Assembly: GCA_003220345.1 (NCBI GenBank)
Contig: QHSC01000079.1
Span: 1-64,000 of the forward strand
DNA: 64,000 nt
Direction: 5' to 3'
DNA from: Candidatus Rokuibacteriota bacterium
GTDB lineage: Bacteria; Methylomirabilota; Methylomirabilia; Rokubacteriales; CSP1-6
Of the stretch, positions 38,768 to 48,179 are shown one piece after another; within the stretch, counting starts at the first letter, position 1; each line of letters starts with the position of its first letter. The translations under genes and the position numbers were made by a program. The notes under the pieces were generated by a model that worked only from the letters and a program-made list of their open reading frames with translations, did not search any database and was not told where the DNA came from.

Positions 38768-39748
38768 ATGAAGCCCGCGGCCCCCGACTACCACCCCCCG
38801 TGGTGGTTCCGGGGGCCGCACCTTCAGACCCTCTGGGGCCCGCTCTTCCGTCGGCCCAAGCTCCCCGAGCTCCGGCGGGAGCGCATGAGCACGCCTGACG
38901 GCGACTTCGTCGACCTCGACTGGCTGCCCGCGCGCGAGCGGGGCGCGCCCCTCGTCGTCATCCTTCACGGCCTCGAGGGCTCGGGCAAGTCGCACTACGT
39001 CCGTGGCCTCATGCGCGAGGCGGAGGAGCGGAGCTGGCGCGCCGTGGTCCTCCACTTCCGCTCGTGCAGCGGAGAGGTCAACCTGACCCCGCGCATGTAC
39101 CACTCGGGCGAAACCGAGGATCTCGACTGGATCATGCGCACCCTGACCGTCCGCGAGCCCACCCTCAAGATCGGGGCCGTCGGCATCTCGCTCGGCGGCA
39201 ACGTGCTCCTGAAATGGCTGGGTGAGAAGAGCGAAGGCGCCCCGCCCCAGGTGCGGGCCGCGGCGGCCATCTCGACGCCCTTCAACCTCGCCGCGTGCGC
39301 CCGCGTGCTCGACCGCGGGCTGAACCGCTCCATGTACACGGCGAGCTTTCTGCGGACGCTCAAGGCCAAGCTCAGGAAGAAGCAGCGCCTCTATGACCGG
39401 CTCCTCGACCTGCCCGCCGCCCTTCGCGCGCGGACCTTCGCCGAGTACGATCGGCTCGTGACCGCGCCCCTCCACGGCTTCGCCGACGAGCGGGACTACT
39501 GGACACGCTCGAGCTCGGGTCCCTTTCTGGCCCGGATCCGCCGGCCGACCTTGCTCATCAACGCCATCAACGATCCGTTCATGCCCGCGGCCGCCCTCCC
39601 GCGCGACGCCGCCTCGAAGTCGCGCTTCATCCACGCCCACTTCGTCCGCGAGGGCGGCCACGCCGGCTTCCTCGAGGGCGCCTCGGGCCGGCGCTCGTGG
39701 GCCGAGGGCCGCGCCCTCGCCTTTCTCGAGCGCCATCTGCTAGGATGA
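38768..39748 (+). CDS. Alpha/beta hydrolase, YheT/EMB8 family
   Basis: 326-residue alpha/beta-fold hydrolase of the YheT type. Conserved start PPWWFRGPHLQTLWGPLFRR, then DGDFVDLDWLP, LVVILHGLEGSGKSHYVRGLM (oxyanion HG), HFRSCSGEVNLTPRMYHSGETEDLDW, nucleophile elbow GISLGGNVLLKWLGE, DPFMP (Asp) and the C-terminal HFVREGGHAGFL (His). Probably a lipid or short-chain carboxylesterase; physiological substrate unknown. It lies 35 bases after the UGSC selenoprotein and overlaps the next gene by ATGA, within a nine-gene run. Confidence 0.92.
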   Translation: MKPAAPDYHPPWWFRGPHLQTLWGPLFRRPKLPELRRERMSTPDGDFVDLDWLPARERGAPLVVILHGLEGSGKSHYVRGLMREAEERSWRAVVLHFRSCSGEVNLTPRMYHSGETEDLDWIMRTLTVREPTLKIGAVGISLGGNVLLKWLGEKSEGAPPQVRAAAAISTPFNLAACARVLDRGLNRSMYTASFLRTLKAKLRKKQRLYDRLLDLPAALRARTFAEYDRLVTAPLHGFADERDYWTRSSSGPFLARIRRPTLLINAINDPFMPAAALPRDAASKSRFIHAHFVREGGHAGFLEGASGRRSWAEGRALAFLERHLLG

Positions 39749-41079
39749 CCGCTGTGCTGCAAGACGCGTACGGCCTGCCCCTCTCCACCACTTCCCGCGC
39801 CGCCGTCGACGCGTATGATCGCGGCGTCCGCTCCCTCCTGGGCTTCGGCGCGGACATCCTGGAAAATTTCCAGGCCGCTCTCGAGGCGGATCCCGACTTT
39901 GCCCTCGCGCGGGCGGCTCTCGGCATCTCGCTCTATCTGGCGGAGAAGATCCCGGAGGGGCGCGCCGAGATGGACAGGGCGGCGGCGGCCGTCGCCACGC
40001 TCTCGCCGCGGGAGAAGCGCCACGTCGAGGCGCTCGCCCTCTGGGTTGCCGGGCGCGGCAACGACGCGATCCCCGTGATGCTCGAGCACCTGGCGGAGCA
40101 CCCGGGCGACGCTCTCCTCATGCAGCGGCTCTACTTCATCTACTTCTGGCAGGGCCGATCGCCCGAGATGCTCGCGCTCACGACGTCGCTCCTCCCGGCC
40201 CTTCCCGCGGACGGCTACCTCCTCGGGTACCACGCCTTCGCCCTGGAGGAGAACCGCTTCTACGCCGAGGCCCTCCCCCTCGCCGAGCGGGCCCTCGCCC
40301 TCAATCCCAAGGACGCGTGGGCCGTCCACGCGGTGGCGCACGTGCTCTACGAGCGCGGCGAGAACGAGCGCGGTGTGGAAGCGCTCCCGCCGCGCATCCA
40401 TCCGTGCGACCATCTCGGCTATTTCCGGAATCATCTCCTCTGGCACCTTGCCCTCATGCACCTGGCGGAAGGGCGCTACGACCGCGTGGGCAAGCTCTTC
40501 GACAGCGTCTTCGGCAGCGCGCCCATCACCGTCGGCTCCGACCTGCAGGACTCGGTGGCCCTCGCGTGGCGGCTCGACCTCTATGGCCGGCCCGACCCCG
40601 CCCGCTGGAAGCACCTCGGGGCGGCGGCGCGGGGCTGGCTCGAGATGCCCCTCCTCCTCTTCCACGATCTCCACGTGGGCATGGCCCTCAGCGCCGCGGG
40701 CGACTGGGGCGCGGCCGAGACCCAGCTCGAGCGCCTGCGCGAGAGGGGGAAGAAATCGCGCCACCGGACCCTGCCCGAGGTCGTGGTGCCGATGATGGAG
40801 GGGATCCACGCCTTCGCGCGAGGCGAGTACGCCGACGCCGCGGCCAGGCTTGCGCCCGTCGAGGATCGCATCGTCGAGGTAGGGGGGAGCCACGCTCAGC
40901 GCGAAGTCTTTCACGACACCCTGCTCGAGGCGGCGCTGCGGGCGGGGGAGCTCGAGCGCGCCACCGCGCTGCTCGAGCGGCGCCTGGCCAAGCGGCCGAA
41001 CCCCGGGCGATATTGGGTGGAGAGGCGGGGGGTGGAGCGGCGGGGGGTGGAGAAACGGGGGACGGAGAGACGGCCGTGA
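39745..41079 (+). CDS. Tetratricopeptide-repeat-like protein
   Basis: 444-residue helical-repeat protein. TPR-like units occur throughout (ILENFQAALEADPDFALARAALGISLYL; ALPLAERALALNPKDAWAVHAVAHVLYERGENERGVEAL; LLWHLALMHLAEGRYDRVGKLFD). It matches TTC38-type proteins, whose function is unknown. The final ~20 residues are a tandem 5-residue repeat (VERRG, VERRG, VEKRG, TERRP) coded by imperfect 15-base DNA repeats at about 41020-41077, probably recent slippage. ATG overlaps the hydrolase stop; the stop overlaps the M20 start (TGATG). Confidence 0.88.
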   Translation: MTAVLQDAYGLPLSTTSRAAVDAYDRGVRSLLGFGADILENFQAALEADPDFALARAALGISLYLAEKIPEGRAEMDRAAAAVATLSPREKRHVEALALWVAGRGNDAIPVMLEHLAEHPGDALLMQRLYFIYFWQGRSPEMLALTTSLLPALPADGYLLGYHAFALEENRFYAEALPLAERALALNPKDAWAVHAVAHVLYERGENERGVEALPPRIHPCDHLGYFRNHLLWHLALMHLAEGRYDRVGKLFDSVFGSAPITVGSDLQDSVALAWRLDLYGRPDPARWKHLGAAARGWLEMPLLLFHDLHVGMALSAAGDWGAAETQLERLRERGKKSRHRTLPEVVVPMMEGIHAFARGEYADAAARLAPVEDRIVEVGGSHAQREVFHDTLLEAALRAGELERATALLERRLAKRPNPGRYWVERRGVERRGVEKRGTERRP

Positions 41080-42404
41080 TGGACTGGGGGGCGCTGGGGA
41101 GCGAGACCGTCGAGCTGATGCGCGCTTACCTCAAAGTCGACACGACCAATCCGCCGGGCAACGAGACGGCGGGGACGCGCTTCCTCGCCCAGGTGCTCGA
41201 CGGGGACGGAATCGCGAGCGAGACGGCCGAGTCGGCGCCGGAGCGCGGCAACCTCGTGGCGCGGCTGCGCGGCGACGGGTCTCTCGGTGGCCTCGTCCTC
41301 CACCACCACATCGACGTGGTCTATGCCGACAAGCGCTACTGGACGGTGGACCCGTTCGGCGGTCTCCTGCGGGACGGCTTCGTCTACGGGCGCGGGGCCC
41401 TCGACATGAAGTCCACGGGCATTCTTCAGCTCGTGGCCATGCTTGCCATCAAGCGGGCCAAGATTCCCCTCAAGCGCGACCTGATCCTCCTCGCCACCGC
41501 CGACGAGGAAGTGGGCAGCCGGTTCGGAGCGCAGTGGGTCGCCACGGAGCGGCGCCAGTGGCTGGCGGGGGCGGAATACGCCCTGTCCGAGCTCGGGGTC
41601 ATTGTAGCGGAGGGTGGCCGGCGCAGGCCCTTCGGCACCATCGTCATCTCCGAGAAGACGGGGCTGTCTTTGCGCCTCACCGCCCGCAGCGAGCCCGGCC
41701 ACGGGTCCATGCCCTGGCCCGACACCGCCCCGCATCGTCTCATCCGGGCCCTCACGAGGCTCCTCGAAGCGGAGCGCCCGCCGCGCGTGCTCCCGGAGAT
41801 CCAGGAGTTCTTCGCGCGCATGGCCTCCGTCCTGCCCGCGGGACAGGGGGAGGGCTTCGACCGGCTCGAGCGCTCCCTCGGCGATCCCGGCTTCCGCGCG
41901 CGCTTCCTCGCCAACCGCCACCACGCCGCCCTCGTCCGGACCACCTTCGCCGTCAACATGCTCAAGGGCAGCGAGAAGCGCAACGTGATCCCGCCCGAGG
42001 CGACCGCGGACATCGACTGCCGCATGCTCGCGGGCGACGATCCGGACGAGATCGTGAGCTGGGTGCGCGGGGTCGTCGCCGATCCGAACGTGGAGGTGAA
42101 CGTGACCTCGCCCCCCAAGGCGCCCAATCTCTCGCCCCCCGACACCGAGCTCTACAAGGCTCTCTCCGAGGCCCTCGGCCGGCGTGCCCCCGGGGTCATC
42201 GTGGCCCCCGAGATCATGGTCGGCTTCACGGACAACTGGATCTTTCGCGGCATGGGGCTACATGGCTACGGCTTCGGACCCTTCGTGCTCGACGAGGGCG
42301 AATGGCGGCGCATCCACGGCAACGACGAGCGCATCTCCGTGGAGAACCTGACGGCGGGCGTGCGCTGCTATACCGAGCTGCTCCTGCAGATGGCCGCGGC
42401 CTGA
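41079..42404 (+). CDS. M20-family metallopeptidase
   Basis: 441-residue zinc peptidase of the M20/M25/M40 group (ArgE/DapE/CPG2-like). [22 protein letters not shown] near the start, metal sites LHHHIDVV...W.VDPFGG...[24 protein letters not shown], and C-terminal [20 protein letters not shown] with [13 protein letters not shown] lid domain lies between ~200 and 320. Removes an N-terminal or C-terminal residue or an acyl group from a small peptide. Coupled to TPR and GNAT genes by one-base overlaps. In this operon it could process a peptide made by the ATP-grasp enzyme (inference). Confidence 0.92.
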   Translation: MDWGALGSETVELMRAYLKVDTTNPPGNETAGTRFLAQVLDGDGIASETAESAPERGNLVARLRGDGSLGGLVLHHHIDVVYADKRYWTVDPFGGLLRDGFVYGRGALDMKSTGILQLVAMLAIKRAKIPLKRDLILLATADEEVGSRFGAQWVATERRQWLAGAEYALSELGVIVAEGGRRRPFGTIVISEKTGLSLRLTARSEPGHGSMPWPDTAPHRLIRALTRLLEAERPPRVLPEIQEFFARMASVLPAGQGEGFDRLERSLGDPGFRARFLANRHHAALVRTTFAVNMLKGSEKRNVIPPEATADIDCRMLAGDDPDEIVSWVRGVVADPNVEVNVTSPPKAPNLSPPDTELYKALSEALGRRAPGVIVAPEIMVGFTDNWIFRGMGLHGYGFGPFVLDEGEWRRIHGNDERISVENLTAGVRCYTELLLQMAAA

Positions 42405-42895
42405 TGGCCCGGGCCGCGCTCTCCATCCGGCGCGGCACGCGGCGAGACGTTCCGACCATCGTCGCGCTCATCCGGGGCCTCGCCGAGTACGAGCGGCTGG
42501 TGCACGAGGTCGAGATCACCCCCGCCCAGGCGCGCCGGCACGGCTTCGGCCGGCGCCCGTACTTCGAGACGCTCATCTGCCGGCGCGGGCGGCGGCCCGT
42601 GGGCTTTGCCCTCTACTTCTTCACGTACTCGACGTTTCTCGGGCGCCCCAGCCTGTACCTGGAAGACCTCTTCGTCCTGCCGGAGGAGCGGGGGCGGGGG
42701 GCGGGGCGGGCCCTCCTGCGGGCCCTCGGCAAGGTCGCCATGGCCCGCGGTTGTGGCAGGATGGAGTGGACGGTGCTCGACTGGAACGCCCCGGCCATCC
42801 GCTTCTACCGGCGGATCGGCGCGCGGCTCCACAAGGAATGGATCCACACGCGGCTCACCGGCGCGCCGCTCAGGCGGCTGGCGCGCTCCCGCTGA
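42404..42895 (+). CDS. GNAT N-acetyltransferase
   Basis: 163-residue acetyltransferase resembling the diamine/spermidine acetyltransferase (SAT1-like) branch: [25 protein letters not shown] at the start, [46 protein letters not shown] (acetyl-CoA loop R-G-R-G-A-G-R), then [33 protein letters not shown] and WTVLDWN...FY are signature segments. Transfers acetyl to a polyamine or amino-acid amine. ATG overlaps the M20 stop by one base and the next gene starts 5 bases after the stop. Confidence 0.92.
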   Translation: MARAALSIRRGTRRDVPTIVALIRGLAEYERLVHEVEITPAQARRHGFGRRPYFETLICRRGRRPVGFALYFFTYSTFLGRPSLYLEDLFVLPEERGRGAGRALLRALGKVAMARGCGRMEWTVLDWNAPAIRFYRRIGARLHKEWIHTRLTGAPLRRLARSR

Positions 42896-42900
42896 CATCG

Positions 42901-44388
42901 ATGGCGGCGGAGAGGGGCCAGCCCGGCGGAGGACGGGCGGTGTTCCGCGACTACGACGCCAAGAGCTTCTTCGACGAGGTCTTCGAGCCCGACGGCTCGC
43001 CCCGCCTGCACTATGCCGACATCGTCCAGCGCATCGGGTCGCTCTCGCCCGTCGAGTTCGGCCGCCGCCGCGCCCTCGCCGACCTGACCTTTCGCAACCA
43101 GGGCATCACCTTCACCGTGTACGGCGACGAATCGGGCACGGAGCGGACCTTTCCCTTGGATCTCTGCCCGCGGGTGATCCCCGCCGACGAGTGGGCCCGG
43201 CTCGAGGCGGGATTGATCCAGCGGGTGCGCGCCCTCAATCTCTTCCTGCGCGACATCTACCACGAGGCGCGGATCCTCGACGACGGCGTCATACCGCGAG
43301 GACTCGTGCTGGGCAATTCCAACTTCCGCCGCCAGGTCCACGGCATCAAGCTGCCCCACGACGTGTACACGCACGTGAGCGGCATCGACATCATCCGCGG
43401 CGAGGACGGCAGGTACATGGTGCTGGAGGACAACCTGCGCACGCCGAGCGGGGTCAGCTACATGCTGGCCAACCGCATGGTCATGACGCGGACCTTTCCC
43501 GGCCTCTTCGAGGGGCGCGGCGTGCGGCCGGTCCAGCATTACACCACCGCCCTTCTCGAGACCCTGCGCAGCCTCTCGCCGCGCGACCTGAAGGAGCCGA
43601 CCATCGTCGTGCTCACCCCCGGCCAGTACAACAGCGCGTACTTCGAGCACGCCTTCCTCGCCCAGCAGATGGGTATCGAGCTCGTGGAGGGACGCGACCT
43701 CTACGTCGAGGACCGCCGCGTGTGGATGCGGACGACCCAGGGACGGCAGCAGGTCGACGTGATCTACCGGCGGGTCGACGACGACTTCCTGGACCCCGCC
43801 GTCTTCCGCGCCGACTCCATGCTGGGCGTGCCGGGGCTGCTCCAGGTCTACCGGCAGGGGCGGGTGGCCCTGGCCAATGCCGTCGGCACGGGAGTCGCCG
43901 ACGACAAGGCCATGTACAGCTACGTGCCGGAGATGATCCGCTACTACCTCAACGAGGAGCCGGCGCTGCCCAACGTCCCCACCTACCTCGGAGCCGACCC
44001 CCACGGGCTCGCCTACATGCTCGACAACGCGGAGACGCTCGTCATCAAGGCGGTGGGCGAGTCGGGCGGCTACGGCATGCTGGTCGGGCCCGAGTCGACG
44101 GCGGCGCAGCGCGACAAGTTCCTGGAGACCGTGCGCGGCAATCCCGGCAACTACGTGGCGCAGCCCGTGGTTCCCCTCTCCCGCCATCCCTCGTTCTTCG
44201 CGGAGTCGGGCGTGTTCGAGCCCTGCCACGTCGACCTGCGCCCGTACGTCCTCGTGGGCGAGGACATCACGGTGGTTCCGGGCGGGCTGACCCGCGTGGC
44301 GCTCCGGCGGGGCTCGCTCGTGGTCAACTCCTCCCAGGGTGGCGGCTCCAAGGACACGTGGGTGCTTTCGGAAAGCGGGCAGGCCTAG
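42901..44388 (+). CDS. Circularly permuted type 2 ATP-grasp protein
   Basis: 495-residue circularly permuted ATP-grasp ligase (DUF404/DUF407 type). Features: [141 protein letters not shown] and [23 protein letters not shown]-like C-terminus. The enzyme class forms amide or peptide bonds using ATP. It is followed directly by alpha-E and transglutaminase genes, a widely conserved trio described as a peptide synthesis or modification system with unknown product. Confidence 0.93.
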   Translation: MAAERGQPGGGRAVFRDYDAKSFFDEVFEPDGSPRLHYADIVQRIGSLSPVEFGRRRALADLTFRNQGITFTVYGDESGTERTFPLDLCPRVIPADEWARLEAGLIQRVRALNLFLRDIYHEARILDDGVIPRGLVLGNSNFRRQVHGIKLPHDVYTHVSGIDIIRGEDGRYMVLEDNLRTPSGVSYMLANRMVMTRTFPGLFEGRGVRPVQHYTTALLETLRSLSPRDLKEPTIVVLTPGQYNSAYFEHAFLAQQMGIELVEGRDLYVEDRRVWMRTTQGRQQVDVIYRRVDDDFLDPAVFRADSMLGVPGLLQVYRQGRVALANAVGTGVADDKAMYSYVPEMIRYYLNEEPALPNVPTYLGADPHGLAYMLDNAETLVIKAVGESGGYGMLVGPESTAAQRDKFLETVRGNPGNYVAQPVVPLSRHPSFFAESGVFEPCHVDLRPYVLVGEDITVVPGGLTRVALRRGSLVVNSSQGGGSKDTWVLSESGQA

Positions 44389-45390
44389 ATGCTCAGCCGC
44401 ATCGCGGAGAACCTCTACTGGATCGGCCGCTACATCGAGCGCGCGGAGAACACGGCGAGCCTCCTCGACGTCAACTACCACGCCAACGTGGAGGCGCCCG
44501 TGGTGCCGGGGGCCAAGGGCATCGTCACCGAGCAGTGGGCGCCCCTGCTCGCCCTCACGGACGACGAGGGCGCGTTCCGCAAGTACTACGACCGGGCGGA
44601 CGGACGGACGGTGCCGGAGTGGCTGGCCTTCCACCCGCAGAACTCCTCGAGCATCCGCGCGAGCCTGACCCGAGCGCGCGAGGACGCGCGAGGACTGCGC
44701 GATCGCATCAGCCTCGAGATGTGGGAGACCCTCAACCGGGCCTACCTGGAGCTCTGCCTCTCCACCGACCGCGTGCTCGAGCAGGACGGGCTGCACGAGT
44801 ACTGCGTGGCCGCGCGCGAGGCGAGCCACCTCTTCTCCGGCATCGCCTACGCGACGCTGCCGCGCGACCTCGGCTGGTACTTCCTGCTCGCCGGCCAGCA
44901 GCTCGAGCGCGTGGACAACGTCCTGCGGCTCCTGCAGGTGCGCGAGCAGCAAGGCGTCGGACTCGAGCCCGTCGCGCGCGGTCTGGAAAACCATCGCGGC
45001 ATGGCCCTCCTCAAATCGGTCTCGGCCTACGAGGCCTTCCGCAAGCGGCACCACGTCGCGCTCGAGGCGCGCCGGATCGCCGCCTTTCTCCTCCTCGACC
45101 CCGACTTCCCTCGGAGCGTGCGCCACAATCTGGCCGCGCTGCAGGGCACGCTGATGAACATCGAGCGGCTCAATCCGGGCGCGCCGGGCACGGCCACGCG
45201 GCAGGCGGGCTGGCTCGCGGCGCGGCTCGAGTACATGCCCGGGGTGGAGCCGATCCTCGACGCCAAGGAGCCGGGGCTCGAGACCCTGCTCCAGGAGGTG
45301 TCGGCCATCTCCGACGCCATCAGCTCGACCTACTTCGGCGTCACGGGAGCGGATCAGCCGCCCGAGCCGCGGGGCGAGTCGGCCGCGTGA
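44389..45390 (+). CDS. Alpha-E domain protein (DUF403)
   Basis: 333-residue all-helical alpha-E protein: MLSRIAENLYWIGRYIERAENTASLLDVNYH at the start, SIRASLTRAREDARGLRDRISLEMWETLNRAYLEL, YFLLAGQQLERVDNVLRLLQVR, and FLLLDPDFPRSVRHNLAALQ. The conserved E/R-rich helices are the family hallmark. It starts right after the ATP-grasp stop and overlaps the transglutaminase start (GTGA). Always found with the ATP-grasp protein, of which it is thought to be an accessory subunit; biochemical role unknown. Confidence 0.92.
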   Translation: MLSRIAENLYWIGRYIERAENTASLLDVNYHANVEAPVVPGAKGIVTEQWAPLLALTDDEGAFRKYYDRADGRTVPEWLAFHPQNSSSIRASLTRAREDARGLRDRISLEMWETLNRAYLELCLSTDRVLEQDGLHEYCVAAREASHLFSGIAYATLPRDLGWYFLLAGQQLERVDNVLRLLQVREQQGVGLEPVARGLENHRGMALLKSVSAYEAFRKRHHVALEARRIAAFLLLDPDFPRSVRHNLAALQGTLMNIERLNPGAPGTATRQAGWLAARLEYMPGVEPILDAKEPGLETLLQEVSAISDAISSTYFGVTGADQPPEPRGESAA

Positions 45391-46271
45391 CCGCCACGCC
45401 GGGATCACCCATTCACCTCGGCGTTGTCCACGTCACCGAGTATCGCTATCCCGAGCCCGCCTGGGATTCCTTCAACGAGGTCCGGCTCTCTCCCACGGAC
45501 GATCACGCCCAGAGCCTGCTCTCCTTCGAGCTCGAGCTGTCGCCGGAGGCGACGGTGCGGAGCCACCTCGACTACTACGGCAACCGCGCGCACCAGTTCC
45601 ACATCGCGGAGGCGCATCGCCGGCTCGCCATCGAGGCCCGCTCGAGCGTGGTCACCTATCCGCGCCCCGCGCCCGTGGAGGTGGCGGCGGACAGCCTGGC
45701 CGAGCTGAAGCCCCGCTTCTTCGAGTTCCTGGCTCCGACCCGGCGCGTGCCGCTGGAGGAGGACTGGGGCGCCGCCATGCGCGCGCCCGCCCTCGCCCCC
45801 GATGGCGACCTCGTCGAGTACCTCGCGAGGCTCACGCGCCACCTCCACGATTTCTTCACCTATCGGCCGAATGTCACCGAGATCGACACGCCCATGGCCG
45901 AGTTCGTCCGCGCGCGCGCCGGGGTCTGCCAGGACTACACGCATGTCATGCTCGCCCTGTGCCGGAGGATCGGCATTCCCGCGCGCTATGTCAGCGGATA
46001 TCTCGAGACGGGGGCGGGTCTCACCCTCGGGTCGGATGCCTCGCATGCCTGGATCGAGGCCTACCTGCCGGGCAGCGGCTGGGTCGGCTTCGATCCGACC
46101 AACGGCACCCTGGTCGAGCAGACGTACGTCAAGGTCGGACACGGGCGCGACTATGACGACGTGCCGCCGGTCAAGGGGCTCCGCCGGGGCGGCGGAACCG
46201 AGAGCCTGCGCGTCGCCGTTCGCGTGGTGCGGGTCGAGGCCCCCGGCACCGCGGCCGCTTCGACCGCCTGA
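45387..46271 (+). CDS. Transglutaminase-like cysteine protease family protein
   Basis: 294-residue protein with an N-terminal bacterial transglutaminase-like beta domain (VVHVTEYRYPEPAWDSFNEVRLSPTDDHAQSLLSFEL) and a catalytic transglutaminase core: RAGVCQDYTHVMLALCRRIGIPARYVSGYL (Cys), DASHAWIEAYLPGSGWVGFDPTNG (His, Asp). GTG start overlaps the alpha-E stop. Third member of the conserved ATP-grasp/alpha-E/transglutaminase trio, probably hydrolysing or cross-linking the peptide product. Last gene of the nine-gene run. Confidence 0.92.
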   Translation: MTATPGSPIHLGVVHVTEYRYPEPAWDSFNEVRLSPTDDHAQSLLSFELELSPEATVRSHLDYYGNRAHQFHIAEAHRRLAIEARSSVVTYPRPAPVEVAADSLAELKPRFFEFLAPTRRVPLEEDWGAAMRAPALAPDGDLVEYLARLTRHLHDFFTYRPNVTEIDTPMAEFVRARAGVCQDYTHVMLALCRRIGIPARYVSGYLETGAGLTLGSDASHAWIEAYLPGSGWVGFDPTNGTLVEQTYVKVGHGRDYDDVPPVKGLRRGGGTESLRVAVRVVRVEAPGTAAASTA

Positions 46272-46345
46272 GACCTCCTGATCGCCAGCCGCCTGTCACC
46301 GGACGCCGTGCTCGCCCATCATACGGCGCTCGGGATGGGCAGACG

Positions 46346-48013
46346 TCAAGGTCCCCCGGCCCCAGTACGGCGCCGGTCCGGACCAGTTCCCCTTCTCGCT
46401 CGCCTCCCTGTACGTTGCCTGCCCGGGCGACGCTCGGCCGACGACTGTGTGCGCGCTTCCTTTGCCACCCCGTCCGGCATCCCGCTCCCTTCAACGGACC
46501 GGCCGCGTGTCGCCATCACGAGCAGGGCGAGCATCAATCCCGCGATCATCATTTCGCTGACCAGATGCTCGCCCCAATCGAACGTGACATAGCCCGTCGA
46601 CATTCGCACCGCGTGATACGCGTTGAGGAGCAACAGACCGCCGTGAATGACGAGCCCCTTTCTCCCCTCATTCAGCGGGAAGACGGCGAACAGCACGGCC
46701 AGCGAGGCATAGTAGTAGGGCGCCAGATCCAACAGGACGTACATCATGACGAAGCCAAGACCGAGGACGCCTCGATGGGTCACGTGTTTCATGCGCGCGA
46801 GCACGCCCACCAGCGCTCCGATCGCCACCAGATACCATATCCATTCGTATGACTTGAAGGCGGCCAGGCGACCCATCACGTTCGGATAGTCCTCGAGGTA
46901 GGAATGCGCGCTGTTCGTCCCCGACGAGGCTGCGGTCGCGATGAGATTCCGGAGCCCGATGTCGAACACCTCGCCCACCAGATACGCCCCGTGCACCGTG
47001 ATCTTCTGGGCCCATTCCCACCATGCGCGAGGACCGCGGCCGGACAGGCATCCCACGGCTATTCCCGCCACGAGCCACGTCGCGTAGTGCGCGATGAACC
47101 TCCCGTAGTGACCGACCGCGTCGCCTCGCCTGCTGTCCTTCCACAGCCACAGGTATCGCAACCCGATGGCGGAGGTCAGGGCGAGGGGGAACGTCTGCGC
47201 CAGCGTCGCCAGCGCCCACCAGAATGCACTCTGACGGTATCGGTCGCTGCGCCACGCCAGGACGGCTCCCGTGAGGGCCGGGAACCACGCGTACTGGAGG
47301 AAATTCCCGGTGAGTCGCCCCACGCTGCCGAAGTACAGGAACACGAATATCGCGGCCACCGAGGCGGTCTCGATGTCGACGGCCACGGCAAGAGCGATCA
47401 GCGCGATCAGGGTGAACGCGAGATCGACATTGAACATGGCCTTGGCCGCCCTCGCGTGGTCAAGCGGCACATGATTGGCCACCCAGCCCGCCAGCACACT
47501 CCAGGAAGGCGGCGGGTTGAATCCCTTGTCCGTCAGGACGGCCGCCCGTTCGCTCTCGGGCAGCATGCTCTGCAGCGCGGTCACGTCCTTGACGAAGGCG
47601 CTCCAACGTGGCGGCGAAAAGCGGTCTCGTGGGCAGGGCGCGATGTCGTCGCGCCCGACGATCGCATAGGTCGAGAGGTCTCTGACCTTGGCGCGGGCAT
47701 CCCAGACGCGCGCGCCGTCGAGATCGGCGGCCAGCACGCACGCATAGAAGCTCGTGTAGTCCAGCTCCGAGAAGTATTTGGCGCCCAGATAGTAGTGAAA
47801 GACGCCCCACGCGTCGGTTTTCCCGTACGGCTTCGTGACCGCCTCTCGCAGCGCGCCACCATACGCGAGCGCAAAGCTCGCGAGCGCGAGGAGCACGAAG
47901 GCGGTGCGCGCGACGGCCCGGGCTCTTGCGGGTCGCCTGGTAAAGGCCTTCCAGAGAAGCACGCCAATGCAGACGATCGGGATGAGCGCGGCCTCGAGCG
48001 GCATGGGCGGCAT
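46346..48013 (-). CDS. Polytopic membrane protein, GT87/DUF2029-like
   Basis: 555 residues with about ten hydrophobic segments (ALIPIVCIGVLLWKAF; VLLALASFALAYGGALREAV; AFTLIALIALAVAVDI; ATLAQTFPLALTSAIGLRYLWLW; YLVAIGALVGVL; LAPYYYASLAVLFAVFPL). The first loop region (AWGVFHYYLGAKYFSELDYTSFYACVLAADLDG) with an acidic periplasmic loop is like polyprenyl-phosphate-sugar mannosyltransferases of family 87. The last ~55 residues are Arg-rich and low complexity. Starts at ATG 48013 or 48004 are both possible. Diverges from the branched-chain-type ABC importer. Donor and acceptor unknown. Confidence 0.75.
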   Translation of the reverse strand: MPPMPLEAALIPIVCIGVLLWKAFTRRPARARAVARTAFVLLALASFALAYGGALREAVTKPYGKTDAWGVFHYYLGAKYFSELDYTSFYACVLAADLDGARVWDARAKVRDLSTYAIVGRDDIAPCPRDRFSPPRWSAFVKDVTALQSMLPESERAAVLTDKGFNPPPSWSVLAGWVANHVPLDHARAAKAMFNVDLAFTLIALIALAVAVDIETASVAAIFVFLYFGSVGRLTGNFLQYAWFPALTGAVLAWRSDRYRQSAFWWALATLAQTFPLALTSAIGLRYLWLWKDSRRGDAVGHYGRFIAHYATWLVAGIAVGCLSGRGPRAWWEWAQKITVHGAYLVGEVFDIGLRNLIATAASSGTNSAHSYLEDYPNVMGRLAAFKSYEWIWYLVAIGALVGVLARMKHVTHRGVLGLGFVMMYVLLDLAPYYYASLAVLFAVFPLNEGRKGLVIHGGLLLLNAYHAVRMSTGYVTFDWGEHLVSEMMIAGLMLALLVMATRGRSVEGSGMPDGVAKEARTQSSAERRPGRQRTGRRARRGTGPDRRRTGAGGP

Positions 48014-48179
48014 TCTAGCGCATCGTCTCGATTCGAAATCTGACCGCGGTGGCGGCAAACAAGAGGCTGGAGGATGGTTGGACACTCCGGTTATTATCTC
48101 TCTCGGCCTCCATCAGGCGGCTTGCCGCAGAGCGTCCGTTCCCGTAGAAGCATTCGCGATCAACCAAAGGAGAGTCGGC

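Noticed and set aside
42805-45408. 867-codon open frame on the minus strand
   Set aside because: Antisense shadow of three clearly recognisable plus-strand genes; its translation resembles no family.
42606-46271. Very long plus-strand open frame spanning the ATP-grasp, alpha-E and transglutaminase region
   Set aside because: It is a composite of out-of-frame Arg/Pro/Ala-rich translation from high-GC sequence. Only its last part coincides with the real transglutaminase frame.
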